DNA of 54,653 bases from Salinadaptatus halalkaliphilus. Lineage in GTDB: Archaea > Halobacteriota > Halobacteria > Halobacteriales > Natrialbaceae. A program made the translations under genes and the position numbers. The notes under the pieces are model-generated. The model was not told the DNA's origin. It ran no database searches and saw nothing but the letters and a program-made list of their open reading frames with translations. Shown piece by piece: positions 15,205-23,787 of this stretch. The stretch spans positions 1 through 54,653 of the forward strand of contig NZ_RBZW01000018.1 of NCBI RefSeq assembly GCF_006543045.1, given 5' to 3'. How positions within the stretch are numbered: position 1 is the first letter of the stretch; each line of letters starts with the position of its first letter.

Positions 15205-16104
15205 TCACACGTAGTCGCCCGTCGGTTCGTACACCGACGGATCGTCTCGATACGTTTCGGCGACCGTCTCGAGGGTGACGAACGCCGCGTCGTCGTGGCC
15301 CTGGACGTACTCGATGAACTCCTCGAAGATCGGGATCATGTGGGGCAGGCCGTGGATATCGGGATGGATAGTAAACGTGTAGACGCCGGCGCCGCGGCGA
15401 TCGACCAGATAGTCGAACTGGCGCTTGTAATACTGCTCATACATCATCTTTGGGTCCTTATACCCTGCGTGATAGATCGGTTGCTTGATGAACAGCATCG
15501 GCGGAATGTCGTCGCGGTACCAGCTAATCGGAATCTCGACGACGTCGGTTTCCTCGCCGTACTGGTAGGGTTCCATCCAGGTCTCGGGATCCTTGTCGTA
15601 GTCGATCTTCGCCCAGCTATCGCCCTCGCGCATCCAGCCCGGCTCGAACTGGCGCTCCATGAGGCTGCTGTCGTAGTCGAAGCCGTGTTTCTGGACCAAT
15701 TCGGGCGTGTTCTCGCTGAACTCCCACCAGCTCGCGCGGTGGCCCGTCGGTTTTGACCCGGTGACGTCCTCGATCAGATCGATCGAGACCTCGAGGATCG
15801 CGTCCTCTTGCTCGCGCTCTAAGTCGGTCGGATTCTCGTGGGAGTAGCCGTGGACGCCGAGTTCGTGGCCGGCAGCGGCGACTGCTTCGATCTCGTCTCG
15901 AAACGTCTCGATGGTATGGCCGGGAACGTACCAGCTCGTGTCGATGCCCGTCTCCTCGAACAGCGTGAGCATCCGCGGAATGCCTTCGGTACCAGCCGAG
16001 AGTCCGCGTGAGAGATCCGCCGGCGAATCTTCACCGCCGTAGGAGCCGAGCCAGCCGGCGACACAATCCGCGTCGACACCGATCGCGACATCGATAGTAC
16101 CCAT
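15205..16104 (-). CDS. Polysaccharide deacetylase / NodB-like hydrolase (PuuE-like)
   Basis: A 299-residue carbohydrate-esterase-4 type protein. Metal and catalytic residues are visible in GVDADC (about residues 9-14), HGYSHENP (H-x-x-x-H, about 84-91), HRASWW and the late FTIHPDIHGLP (about 248-258). The order and the WYVPGHT segment resemble the PuuE/allantoinase and HpPgdA-like branch, so the substrate may be a small amide rather than a polymer. It lies alone between a signal peptidase and the CoA-transferase operon. Substrate uncertain. Confidence 0.82.
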   Translation of the reverse strand: MGTIDVAIGVDADCVAGWLGSYGGEDSPADLSRGLSAGTEGIPRMLTLFEETGIDTSWYVPGHTIETFRDEIEAVAAAGHELGVHGYSHENPTDLEREQEDAILEVSIDLIEDVTGSKPTGHRASWWEFSENTPELVQKHGFDYDSSLMERQFEPGWMREGDSWAKIDYDKDPETWMEPYQYGEETDVVEIPISWYRDDIPPMLFIKQPIYHAGYKDPKMMYEQYYKRQFDYLVDRRGAGVYTFTIHPDIHGLPHMIPIFEEFIEYVQGHDDAAFVTLETVAETYRDDPSVYEPTGDYV

Positions 16105-16176
16105 ACACCAGCGCCACCACGAGGGTACAAAATCCTATGACGGGCTCGCCCTGACAGTCCCACGAACGAACTGATT

Positions 16177-16260
16177 CATACGGACTGGTGTCGTTCGTTA
16201 CCGGTGATCGCTGAACCCGCTCGAGCGCTCACCGGTAAAACGCGACACCAATTCGTATCA
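16177..16260 (+). repeat. Dispersed palindromic element, type B copy (B1)
   Basis: An 84-bp palindrome whose end signature ATACGGACTGGTGTCG is related to type A. Stems: GGTGTCG / CGACACC, and TTACCGGTGATCGCT / AGCGCTCACCGGTAA (14 of 15 pairs). It lies about 75 nt downstream of the CoA-transferase B stop, in a 230-bp gap that holds nothing else recognisable. Confidence 0.75.
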
Positions 16261-16334
16261 CAGCCCGACTCCGATTCGATCGATCGACCGTGTGCAGACC
16301 GCTATGACGGGCACGCGACTCGTCGAGGCCCACC

Positions 16335-17099
16335 TCACTCGAGTGCAGACAGCGTCTCGAACCCCGATCGGCGAACGCGGTTCGGGTCGACTCGCTCTAT
16401 TAGCGCACGCTGGTCTGCGTCCGGTATTGGCGTCCGTTCGATCGGGCCGAACTGTACGTCCCATCCAGTCCGCTCACGGATCCGCTCGCGGCTCACGCCA
16501 GGATGGATCGACACGACCTGCAGTTCACCGTTGCGACGCTCGAATTCGCACAACGGTGTGATCAGATACGAGAGGTTCCCCGTCGCCGTGACGAAGTCGA
16601 CATCCGCCGGCAACGAGCGCGGTCGATGTTCGGTCCGCCAGGCCCAGGCCTCCTCGACGAGTCCCAGCAGCGAGCCGGTGCCGCCACCGCCGCCGAACTT
16701 GACTGTCGGCTCCGCCCACGAGCCAGCGACGGTGTTGTTGAGTCGGCCGTGACGGTCGATCTGGGCACCGCCGACGAACATCACGTCGACGCCGCCTCGA
16801 GCCGCGAGGTCGAACGCCTCCGGCGAGGTGAACTGCGCCGACGCGCCCTCGAGGAGGTGAGCATCTTCAGTCGAGAGCGGCATCGCCGCGGGCTCCCCGT
16901 CGACGGCACCCGAGGCGCTGAGGTGCGTAACGCCGGTCCGCTCGCGGGCCACCCGCAGCGCGACGGTTGGCAGCGGCGAGGCGAAGCCCTGAAACGCGAC
17001 CCCGATGTCCTCGAGTCGGCGAACGATCGCCCACGTCATCACCTCCGCGACCGTACACTCGGTCTCCGGCGCCGGATCGTGCGTCGCTCGTGCGGTCAC
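16335..17099 (-). CDS. CoA-transferase subunit B (glutaconate CoA-transferase family)
   Basis: The B chain of a family I CoA transferase: TVAEVMTWAIVRRLEDIGVA opens the fold, GVDVMFVGGAQIDRHGRLNNT is the typical substrate-site segment and VKFGGGGGTG is the glycine-rich CoA loop. I chose GTG 17099 (254 residues) because it overlaps the stop of subunit A as GTGA; the ATG at 17144 would overlap subunit A by 49 nt. With subunit A it would move CoA between carboxylic acids. The acyl substrate cannot be read from sequence. Confidence 0.82.
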   Translation of the reverse strand: MTARATHDPAPETECTVAEVMTWAIVRRLEDIGVAFQGFASPLPTVALRVARERTGVTHLSASGAVDGEPAAMPLSTEDAHLLEGASAQFTSPEAFDLAARGGVDVMFVGGAQIDRHGRLNNTVAGSWAEPTVKFGGGGGTGSLLGLVEEAWAWRTEHRPRSLPADVDFVTATGNLSYLITPLCEFERRNGELQVVSIHPGVSRERIRERTGWDVQFGPIERTPIPDADQRALIERVDPNRVRRSGFETLSALE

Positions 17100-17995
17100 G
17101 ACGAGACCTCCGTCGGCGAGTCGAGCGACGTGGTCGGCTGCCACTCGAGGGCTGACTCGCGACCGTCGATCGACGCGGCGCGATACGTCGACTCGTCCTC
17201 GCCGAGGACTCCCTCGAGATAGTCCTCGAGGTCGTTCGATCGCGAGTGCTCGAGGTAGCTCTCGAGGTTGTCGCGGTCGTACTCGTAGGCTCCCGGACAG
17301 CTACACGGATGTCCACCGTAGGGAACTTCGGCGACGGCGTCGACGAGCACCCCCGGAACGTCGACCGCGCCGGGATCGGTCGCGAACGCGTCCGGCTCGA
17401 CGATCCGTTCTGCCGTTACGAACGTCCGCCGTGCGGCCTTCGCGAGCAATTCTTCCGTCAGGTCCGCGCCGTCGAAGCGAACGTTGCCGCTGGTATCGGC
17501 CTCCGTTGCGTGGACGACGGCGACGTCCGGTCGAATCCGACGCACCGCATAGGTCGACTCACCGGTGAACGGATCCGTCGTCTCGGCGAGGTAGTCGCTG
17601 CCGACGTCGAGCAGGTCGCTGCCAGCGAGTCCCGCGACGGGAAGGTAGCCCACGCCCTGGCTCGCGGCTCGCAACCCGGTCGCGACCGTGTAGCAGGTCC
17701 CCTCACGGGCCTCGAGCTCGCCGGCTTCGATCGCCTGGCGAACGTTCGGCGCGAGCCCGTACGCTTCGAAGCCGACGTAACCGTAGGCCGCCGCCTCGAG
17801 CTGGTCGGTGCCGGCGAGCAGGTCGACGTCCATCGAGTTGGCCAGTCCGACCGCGACGAGATTCGAGACATCCTGTCGAACGAGCTCGCGGACGAACGCC
17901 ATCGGGGCGCGGTGTAACGTCTTGCCGCCGAATCCGACGGTCGAGCCGTCATCGACGCGCTCGACGAGCGTCGACAGGTTGACGACATCAGTCAT
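17096..17995 (-). CDS. CoA-transferase subunit A (glutaconate CoA-transferase family)
   Basis: The 299-residue A chain has DGSTVGFGGKTLHRAPMAFV (about residues 14-33), which resembles GctA-like subunits, and VAVVHATEADTSGNVRF (about 184-200), the usual HxxxAxxxGN segment. It ends in a CSCPGAYEYD region with an HPCSCPG motif typical of this haloarchaeal group. ATG 17995 lies within the last codons of the upstream cupin gene (8-nt overlap), and its stop overlaps subunit B, so the three genes form one operon. That links the transferase to thiol oxidation by the cupin enzyme, an inference. Confidence 0.82.
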   Translation of the reverse strand: MTDVVNLSTLVERVDDGSTVGFGGKTLHRAPMAFVRELVRQDVSNLVAVGLANSMDVDLLAGTDQLEAAAYGYVGFEAYGLAPNVRQAIEAGELEAREGTCYTVATGLRAASQGVGYLPVAGLAGSDLLDVGSDYLAETTDPFTGESTYAVRRIRPDVAVVHATEADTSGNVRFDGADLTEELLAKAARRTFVTAERIVEPDAFATDPGAVDVPGVLVDAVAEVPYGGHPCSCPGAYEYDRDNLESYLEHSRSNDLEDYLEGVLGEDESTYRAASIDGRESALEWQPTTSLDSPTEVSS

Positions 17996-18761
17996 CGTGC
18001 TCGAGGAGGTCGCCGTGATCGTGGGCGTGCTCATTGTCGTCGCCATCGTGGGTATGATTGTGGTCGCCGTGGTCGTGCCCATTCCCGTGGACCCGATCGC
18101 CCGACGGCGGATCCATCACGACATCACAGGCGACGTTCGAGTAACCGGAGTGAAAGAGTTCGACTTCACCCTCGTCGACGTCGAAAGCGTGGCGCTCGAG
18201 ACAGCCGACGTCGGCCCCCAGCAGGTGAACGCTGACGCTTGGCTCGTCGGAGACGGTCTCGACGGAGTGGATGTCGTTGTTCGGCGGCACCAGCCGGTAG
18301 TAGTCGCCGGGACCGTTTCGTTCAGAACGGAGCTTCTCGAGATCGGCGTCCCCCTCGTGGCCGCCGTCGTCGACGCGACGGTAGAAGTCCTCGCGCTGGG
18401 CGCCGCTGAAGATGCCGACGAGCCCCCACGCGAGGTGGTCGTGAACCGGCGTCGACGCCCCCGGCGGCAGGACGAGCGTGAACAACGCGAGTTTGTTCCC
18501 GAACCGATAGAGCAACCACTGGGCGATATCCTCACCCATGTTCCCCTTCCCTTCTTCGTCCTCGCCGGGGAGCTCGCAGAACGAGTCGGGGAGCCAGTCG
18601 TCGTCTCGAAGCAACGCCTCGAAGGGGTCCTCGAGGGCGTCTAACAGGGCGGGAATGTCCTCGTACTCTTCGGCCGTCTCGTGGACCAGCTCGACGAACT
18701 CTTCGAGGCGGTCGTCCTCGTGAAAGTACTCGGGCGTTGGATCGTTATCTGTGGCTGCCAT
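17988..18761 (-). CDS. Cysteine-dioxygenase-like cupin with His-rich C-terminal tail
   Basis: A 257-residue protein of the cysteine/3-mercaptopropionate dioxygenase-like cupin family. The metal site is suggested by LPPGASTPVHDHLAWGLVG (H-x-H, about residues 100-118) and by DIHSVETVSDEPSVSVHLLG (third His, about 162-181). Such enzymes use Fe(II) and O2 to oxidise a thiol to a sulfinate. The last 35 residues form a His/Asp-rich tail (HGNGHDHGDHNHTHDGDD, then HAHDHGD), unusual for the family and probably metal-binding. First gene of the operon with the two CoA-transferase subunits. Confidence 0.78.
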   Translation of the reverse strand: MAATDNDPTPEYFHEDDRLEEFVELVHETAEEYEDIPALLDALEDPFEALLRDDDWLPDSFCELPGEDEEGKGNMGEDIAQWLLYRFGNKLALFTLVLPPGASTPVHDHLAWGLVGIFSGAQREDFYRRVDDGGHEGDADLEKLRSERNGPGDYYRLVPPNNDIHSVETVSDEPSVSVHLLGADVGCLERHAFDVDEGEVELFHSGYSNVACDVVMDPPSGDRVHGNGHDHGDHNHTHDGDDNEHAHDHGDLLEHDD

Positions 18762-18832
18762 CTGTTAGTGTGGTTTGGGTTGACACCGCATAAAGGTCTT
18801 CACTACTCCGCTAACCGCGTTTCGGAACCGTC

Positions 18833-18914
18833 GTACGGACCGCTGTCAGTCAGTTCCGGTGTGACGACGACCCGTCGTGCGATCACGCTGGGATGTCGTG
18901 CAGCAACCGTCTCA
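18833..18914 (-). repeat. Dispersed palindromic element, degenerate type A copy (A4)
   Basis: The ends are TACGGACCGCTGTC and AGCAACCGTCTCA, the core stem is CGACG-ACC-CGTCG, and the loop read leftward contains CGGGTC as in the other type A copies. It shares its TCA end with the next copy (A2), so two elements sit in tandem. Confidence 0.5.
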
Positions 18915-18995
18915 TACGGTTTACTGTAAGTCATTTTCGGCACAACCGCGACCCGGACGGCGGTTGCGCCGGTAAATCGTTACCAATCCGTCTCA
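18912..18995 (-). repeat. Dispersed palindromic element, type A copy (A2)
   Basis: An 84-bp palindrome in leftward orientation: outer end TGAGACGGATTGGTAACG, inner stem GCGCAACCGC / GCGGTTGTGC, loop ending CGGGTC, other end ATACGGTTTACTGTAA. Its first TGA is the stop codon of the aldolase gene (18993-18995). Confidence 0.8.
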
Positions 18996-19778
18996 CTCGC
19001 GAAGCGACTCGAGGCGGTCCTCGTACGTCTCGACGACCGCAGAGAGTTCGCTGCCGAGGGTGAGCACATCGTAGCCGGCCTCGAGGGCATCGTCGGCGGA
19101 CTCCGCCGTCGGGAACGTCTGTCCGGCCGGCACCCCGGCCTCGTTCGCCCGGTTCACGACGCGTTCGATTCGATCTTGGACCGCCGGGGCCGTCTTGTCG
19201 AACGGTTTTCCAAGCGATACCGACAGATCGGCCGGCCCCATGAACACGAAACCGAGTTCGGGAACGGAGAGTATGTCGTCGATGTCGTCGACCGCATCGT
19301 CGTTTTCGATCATCGCGCCGACAAAGATATCGTCGTCCCGGTCGTCCGCGGGTCGTGATCCGGTGCCCCAGCCGTTTGCCCGCGCGATGCCGGCGCCGCG
19401 TCGTCCCGGTTCGCCGTCGTACGAGAACTGTGTCGCACTGATCGCCGATCGAACCGCCTCGGCCGACCTGATTCTCGGCAAGACGAGCGTCTTAACACCC
19501 GTATCCAGCACCTTTCGAATCATGTGGGCGTCGGTAGACGGCACGCGAACCATCAGTTCGATCCCCGAACTCTCTGCGGCTCTCGTGAGCTGTTCGAGGA
19601 GATGGCTATCGACGGGATTCGGTCCAGCGTGTTCGAAATCGAGCCAGACGTAGTCGAATCCCAGCGAGGCGTACACCTCGACGACCGACGGCGAAAACGT
19701 TCGCGCGTCTGCACCGAACACCGGCTGTCCGGACGCTATACGCTGCATGAGTTGATTTGTCACGGCACGAACAACCAT
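18993..19778 (-). CDS. HpcH/HpaI-family aldolase/lyase
   Basis: A TIM-barrel class II aldolase for 2-keto-3-deoxy or 4-hydroxy-2-oxo acids. Typical segments are PVFGADARTFSPSVVEVYAS, FDYVWLDFEH (the acid-rich strand after the first helix), LMVRVPSTD, KTLVLPRIRSAE, VGAMIENDDAV with the metal-binding Glu, and FMGPADLSVSLG with the metal-binding Asp. ATG 19778 is my choice; a later ATG at 19751 is possible because TATTTA (19791-19796) is close. It neighbours dehydrogenases that could process its aldehyde product. The 288-bp gap upstream (19779-20066) has no clear gene. Confidence 0.85.
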   Translation of the reverse strand: MVVRAVTNQLMQRIASGQPVFGADARTFSPSVVEVYASLGFDYVWLDFEHAGPNPVDSHLLEQLTRAAESSGIELMVRVPSTDAHMIRKVLDTGVKTLVLPRIRSAEAVRSAISATQFSYDGEPGRRGAGIARANGWGTGSRPADDRDDDIFVGAMIENDDAVDDIDDILSVPELGFVFMGPADLSVSLGKPFDKTAPAVQDRIERVVNRANEAGVPAGQTFPTAESADDALEAGYDVLTLGSELSAVVETYEDRLESLRE

Positions 19779-20066
19779 GGCCGTAATTCGTAAATACGTT
19801 ACTTTGGCGGCACCCGAACAGGATGGAATCCTCACTCGAGAGTCACGAGGCCCCAGAGGACTTTAGACGGTTCGTGCCGACAAAAGACCGATGTTCGACC
19901 AACTCACGCCATCGCGTCATCGATTCCCTGCTGGGAGGGACGGCGATAGGACGACACCGATCGACAAGCCGTCCGAGAGACGGATCGATACTGGCGGACA
20001 GAACGACGAGAGCAACCGAGACACCGAGCACCGACGCGCCGATCGGACCGGTGACGACGTCCCACG

Positions 20067-21023
20067 ATGACCGACCCGATCGACGCCGCCGTCGTTGTCG
20101 GCGCGGGGACGATGGGCGTCGGATTAGCGATGCAGTTCGCTCGAGCGGGCGTCTCGGTGACGCTCGTCGACCATCGGCAGGCGAATCTCGACCGGGCGGA
20201 CGAGGAACTGGCGACGGTCACCGACTTTCTCGAAGCGAACGACCTCCTGGGCGAGCCGACCGCAGCACTCGAGCGCATCGAGACGACGCTCGACCTCGAA
20301 GCCGCCGTCGAAACCGAGCGCTTCGTTCTGGAGACCATCTCCGAGGATCTCGAGGCCAAACGCCGACTGTTCGAACGGATCGTAGCCGCCGGGACCGAGT
20401 CGACGATCCTGGCGACGAACACCTCGAGTCTACGGATCACCGACATCGCAGCGGGCCTCTCTGATGGGGCGGCGAGAGTCGTCGGTTGTCACTGGTGGAA
20501 TCCGCCGTATCTGCTCCCGGTCGTCGAGGTGATTCCGGGGACAGACACCGCCGAGTGGGTCGTCGACGCGACCGCGGCGTTCGTCCAGCGCGTCGATCGC
20601 GATCCGATACTGGTCAACAAAGACGTGCCAGGGTTCGTCTGGAACCGGATTCAGTTCGCCGTTCTCCGAGAGTGTCTTCACATCGTCGAATCGGGAATCG
20701 CTGCCGTCGAAGACGTCGAGCGCGCAGTCAGAGACGGGTACGCGACGCGGACTGCGGTCGTAGGACCGTTCGAAACGGTCGATATCTCCGGTCTCGAACT
20801 GTTCGAGCGCATCGCCGCGGAACTCAACCCGGAGCTGTCCACTGCGAGCGATCCGTCCGACCTGTACGAACAACACCGGCAACAAGGTCGTGACGGAGTC
20901 TCGGCCGGTGCGGGATTTCTGCGCTACGACGCGGATCGATCCTCGGTCCTCGAGGCAAGAGACGAACGACTCGTCGAGATCCGTCGAGCGCTGGGATCGG
21001 ACGACCCGAACGACGGCTCGTAG
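20067..21023 (+). CDS. 3-hydroxyacyl-CoA dehydrogenase family protein
   Basis: An NAD-dependent dehydrogenase of 318 residues. The Rossmann motif VVGAGTMGVGLA (about residues 10-21) is followed by the acidic strand end in VDHRQANL. The central ILATNTSSLRITDIA and CHWWNPPYLLPVVEVI segments are characteristic, with the His of HWWNPP as catalytic base. NKDVPGFVWNRIQFAVLREC starts the C-terminal 3HCDH domain. WW in place of the usual FF, and the short single C-domain, suggest an L-gulonate or hydroxybutyrate-type substrate rather than fatty acyl-CoA. It heads a catabolic group with an aldehyde dehydrogenase 48 nt downstream. Confidence 0.85.
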   Translation: MTDPIDAAVVVGAGTMGVGLAMQFARAGVSVTLVDHRQANLDRADEELATVTDFLEANDLLGEPTAALERIETTLDLEAAVETERFVLETISEDLEAKRRLFERIVAAGTESTILATNTSSLRITDIAAGLSDGAARVVGCHWWNPPYLLPVVEVIPGTDTAEWVVDATAAFVQRVDRDPILVNKDVPGFVWNRIQFAVLRECLHIVESGIAAVEDVERAVRDGYATRTAVVGPFETVDISGLELFERIAAELNPELSTASDPSDLYEQHRQQGRDGVSAGAGFLRYDADRSSVLEARDERLVEIRRALGSDDPNDGS

Positions 21024-21071
21024 TAGTGACAAAACGTTAATCCCCGTCGCTCGGCAAGGGTTCTCGTGAGT

Positions 21072-22538
21072 ATGTGTCCCAATAACGCGACAACCGACGA
21101 CGAGTACGACCTGTTTATCGACGGCGAAACGGCGCCAGCAGCATCGGGTGAGCGACTTGTCGTCGAGGATTCCGCGACCGAGGAGCCGGTCGCGACCGTC
21201 AGTGCGGGTTCGGACCCGGATATCGACCGCGCCGTCGACGCCGCACGCGATGCACAGCGTGACTGGCACGAGACGAGTCCGGTAGAACGCGGTCGCATTC
21301 TCGGGCGGGCGGGAGAGCGTATCGAGGCGAACAAAGACGCGCTCGCACAACTCTTGACTCGAGAGAACGGGAAACCGATTTCGCAGTCCCGGACCGAACT
21401 CGAGGTCGCAGCCAGATACTTCGAATACTACGCTGGTGCGACAGACAAATTTCAGGGGGAGACGATCCCGCTGGGAGCCGAGCACGTCGATTATACGGTC
21501 CACGAGCCGCTCGGAGTGACCGGCCATATCGTCCCCTGGAACTTCCCGACTTCGCTGTTTGCCCGAACCGTCGCGCCGGCGCTCGCTGTCGGCAACGCCG
21601 CCGTCGTCAAACCGGCAGAACAGACGCCGCTGACCGCCGTCGTTCTCGGCGAACTGCTCGACGAGGCGGGCGTTCCCGACGGGGCGATCAACGTGGTTCC
21701 GGGCGACGGGACGACGGCGGGCGCCGCACTCACCGAACACGATGACGTCGACGGGATCGCGTTTACGGGCTCCGTCCCGACAGGGGCGGAAGTCGCCGCG
21801 ACGGCGGCACGACAGCTCAAACCCGTTCACATCGAGGCCGGTGGCAAGAATCCGAACGTGGTGTTTCCGGACGCGGACCTCGAGCAGGCCCTCGAGCAGA
21901 CGGTCATCTCAATCTTCTCGCGGAATGCGGGACAGGTCTGTTCGGCGGGCGATCGGCTGATCGTCCACCAGGACATCCACGACGAATTCGTCGACCGACT
22001 CGTCGAACGGGTTCGAACGCTCACGGTCGGGCCGGGTCTCGACGATCCCGACGTTGGCGCGCTCGTCTCCGAAACCCAGTACAAGACGGTCAAAGACTAC
22101 ATCGAGATCGGGACGAGCGAGGTCGGTGAACCGATCGTCGGTGGTGTCCCTGACGACACCGAAACCGGATACTTCGTCGAACCCACGATATTCGACGGTG
22201 CGAGCAACGACCACCGGATCAGCCAGGAGGAAATTTTCGGACCGGTATTATCGGTGATTCCGTTCAGCGACGAGGCCGAAGCGATCGACATCGCAAACGA
22301 TACGGAGTACGGACTCACCGCCGGCATTTTCACCGAAGACCTCCGGCGCGCCCACCGATTCGCTCGAGACGTCGTCGCCGGACAAGTCTACGTCAACGAG
22401 TGGTTCGCGGGCGGCGTCGAGACGCCGTTTGGCGGCACTCGACAGAGCGGATTCGGACGCGAAAAGGGACTGGAAGGACTCGAGCAGTTCGCAGAAACGA
22501 AAAACGTGTGTGTAAACATCGGCCACACCCAGGAGTGA
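21072..22538 (+). CDS. NAD(P)-dependent aldehyde dehydrogenase
   Basis: A 488-residue ALDH. Hallmarks in order: VTGHIVPWNFPTSLFA (cofactor site), KPAEQTPLTAV, FTGSVPTGAEVAA, HIEAGGKNPNVVF with the general-base Glu, and NAGQVCSAGDRL with the nucleophilic Cys. The late EIFGPVLSVIPF and FGGTRQSGFGREKG segments complete the family pattern. The start is ATG 21072, although a GTG lies two codons upstream. Context with an aldolase and two hydroxyacid dehydrogenases suggests oxidation of a semialdehyde in sugar-acid or branched-acid catabolism. Confidence 0.93.
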   Translation: MCPNNATTDDEYDLFIDGETAPAASGERLVVEDSATEEPVATVSAGSDPDIDRAVDAARDAQRDWHETSPVERGRILGRAGERIEANKDALAQLLTRENGKPISQSRTELEVAARYFEYYAGATDKFQGETIPLGAEHVDYTVHEPLGVTGHIVPWNFPTSLFARTVAPALAVGNAAVVKPAEQTPLTAVVLGELLDEAGVPDGAINVVPGDGTTAGAALTEHDDVDGIAFTGSVPTGAEVAATAARQLKPVHIEAGGKNPNVVFPDADLEQALEQTVISIFSRNAGQVCSAGDRLIVHQDIHDEFVDRLVERVRTLTVGPGLDDPDVGALVSETQYKTVKDYIEIGTSEVGEPIVGGVPDDTETGYFVEPTIFDGASNDHRISQEEIFGPVLSVIPFSDEAEAIDIANDTEYGLTAGIFTEDLRRAHRFARDVVAGQVYVNEWFAGGVETPFGGTRQSGFGREKGLEGLEQFAETKNVCVNIGHTQE

Positions 22539-22665
22539 CGGTCGACGGGCGAAATCCGTGAGAGGGTGAGCGTACGTACTGAGGAGAGCGTGTCCTACGA
22601 GATCGGCAACGGGGAAAGCGTCGCTGTGAGATTGCTGGCGGTATTGTGCTGTGGGGTACGCGATA

Positions 22666-22673
22666 CTTATTTG
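22666..22673 (+). promoter_or_regulatory. Likely TATA box for the 22700 dehydrogenase gene
   Basis: CTTATTTG is centred about 31 nt before ATG 22700 and supports a nearly leaderless start there. Confidence 0.4.
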
Positions 22674-22699
22674 CTCTTGGATGATTGTTTATATCTAGC

Positions 22700-23638
22700 A
22701 TGGCGAAACCTGCCGTCGGCGTGATCGGTCTTGGCCGAATGGGTAGCAGTATCGCGACGCGACTCGCCACATCGGGCTACTCGGTTACGGGATACGACGC
22801 CGACAACGAAACCGTCCGGAACGTCACCGACGGCGACGTTCGCCGCGGGGAATCGACCGACTGCGTCGCAGCCGAGGCCGACGTTATCATCACCAGCCTG
22901 CCGACGCCAGCAGTCGTCGAGGCCGTCTACCTCGGCGACGACGGGATCGACGCGGGCGCAACGCGAGGCGACGGCGTCGTCGCGCTCGAGATGAGCACGA
23001 TAGAGCCGGACACGACGCGCCGCATCGCGGCGAAAAGCGACGGTGTCGAACTCCTCGACGCACCCGTCAGCGGCGGTCCGTCCAACTGCAGCGACGGCTC
23101 GCTCGTGACCATCGTCGGCGGGGACGAGGACGTGTACCAGCTCGATGCGGTACAGGAACTCCTCGAGTGTCTCAGCGACCGAACCTTCTACGCGGGCGAA
23201 GTAGGCGCCGGACACACGGTGAAGTTGTTGAACAACGTCCTCTCGATGGGGAATCTCCTGCTCGCGATGGAGGCCGCGTCGCTCGGCGTCGCCGCCGGCG
23301 TCGACGGCAAGGTGCTCGAGGACATCCTGACGAATACGGGTGGCGCGTCCAACCAGCTGCGAAAGCGACTGCCCAAGGCGTTGAACCGAAACTTCGAGGC
23401 CGGCTTTACCGTCGACTACGCCCGAAAAGACACGGGTTTAGCGCTCGAGATGGGGAACAACCAGGAGATGCCGCTGATGTTGACCGCCCTTGTCAATCAG
23501 CTGTATACGCGAGCGAGCGCGGAAGGACTCGGGGACGAAGACTGCTGTAGCGTCGTCAAACTCTTCGAGCAGAGTACGGGCGTTCCCGTCGAATCCGAGC
23601 GGTACGTCGACGAAACGTTCGACGGATACGTTCGGTGA
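22700..23638 (+). CDS. 3-hydroxyisobutyrate dehydrogenase / tartronate semialdehyde reductase family protein
   Basis: A beta-hydroxyacid dehydrogenase of 312 residues. It shows VIGLGRMGSSIATRL (NAD-binding, about residues 8-22), DAPVSGGPSNCSDGSL (substrate-binding DxPVSGG, about 120-135), GAGHTVKLLNNVLSMGNLLLAMEA with the catalytic Lys, and KDTGLALEMGNNQEMPL at the C-terminal helix. It reduces or oxidises short hydroxyacids/semialdehydes with NAD(P). With the aldolase and dehydrogenases beside it, it fits a small-acid catabolic cluster. Confidence 0.88.
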   Translation: MAKPAVGVIGLGRMGSSIATRLATSGYSVTGYDADNETVRNVTDGDVRRGESTDCVAAEADVIITSLPTPAVVEAVYLGDDGIDAGATRGDGVVALEMSTIEPDTTRRIAAKSDGVELLDAPVSGGPSNCSDGSLVTIVGGDEDVYQLDAVQELLECLSDRTFYAGEVGAGHTVKLLNNVLSMGNLLLAMEAASLGVAAGVDGKVLEDILTNTGGASNQLRKRLPKALNRNFEAGFTVDYARKDTGLALEMGNNQEMPLMLTALVNQLYTRASAEGLGDEDCCSVVKLFEQSTGVPVESERYVDETFDGYVR

Positions 23639-23735
23639 AACCGGTCGGCAGTTTGAACCACGCCGAGACGTTCTTGCTCGCTCCCTGCGGTCGCTGCGCG
23701 AGCTGCGACTCGTCTGGTTCAAATTGGCATTTCAA

Positions 23736-23786
23736 TTTTGACGGAACGAACGACTCACTTCGCTCGTCGTTGTTGTTCCGTCAAAA
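23736..23786 (-). terminator. Long perfect hairpin after tRNA-Val
   Basis: TTTTGACGGAAC (23736-23747) and GTTCCGTCAAAA (23775-23786) form a perfect 12-bp inverted repeat with an inner AACGAC / GTCGTT stem. It begins one base after the mature 3' end of the leftward tRNA, so it may act in termination or 3' processing. The neighbouring 23639-23735 has no gene. Confidence 0.5.
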
Positions 23787-23787
23787 A

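Noticed and set aside
20430-21830. 466-aa leftward open frame
   Set aside because: Shadow of the hydroxyacyl-CoA dehydrogenase and aldehyde dehydrogenase genes; long antisense frames are common in GC-rich haloarchaeal DNA.
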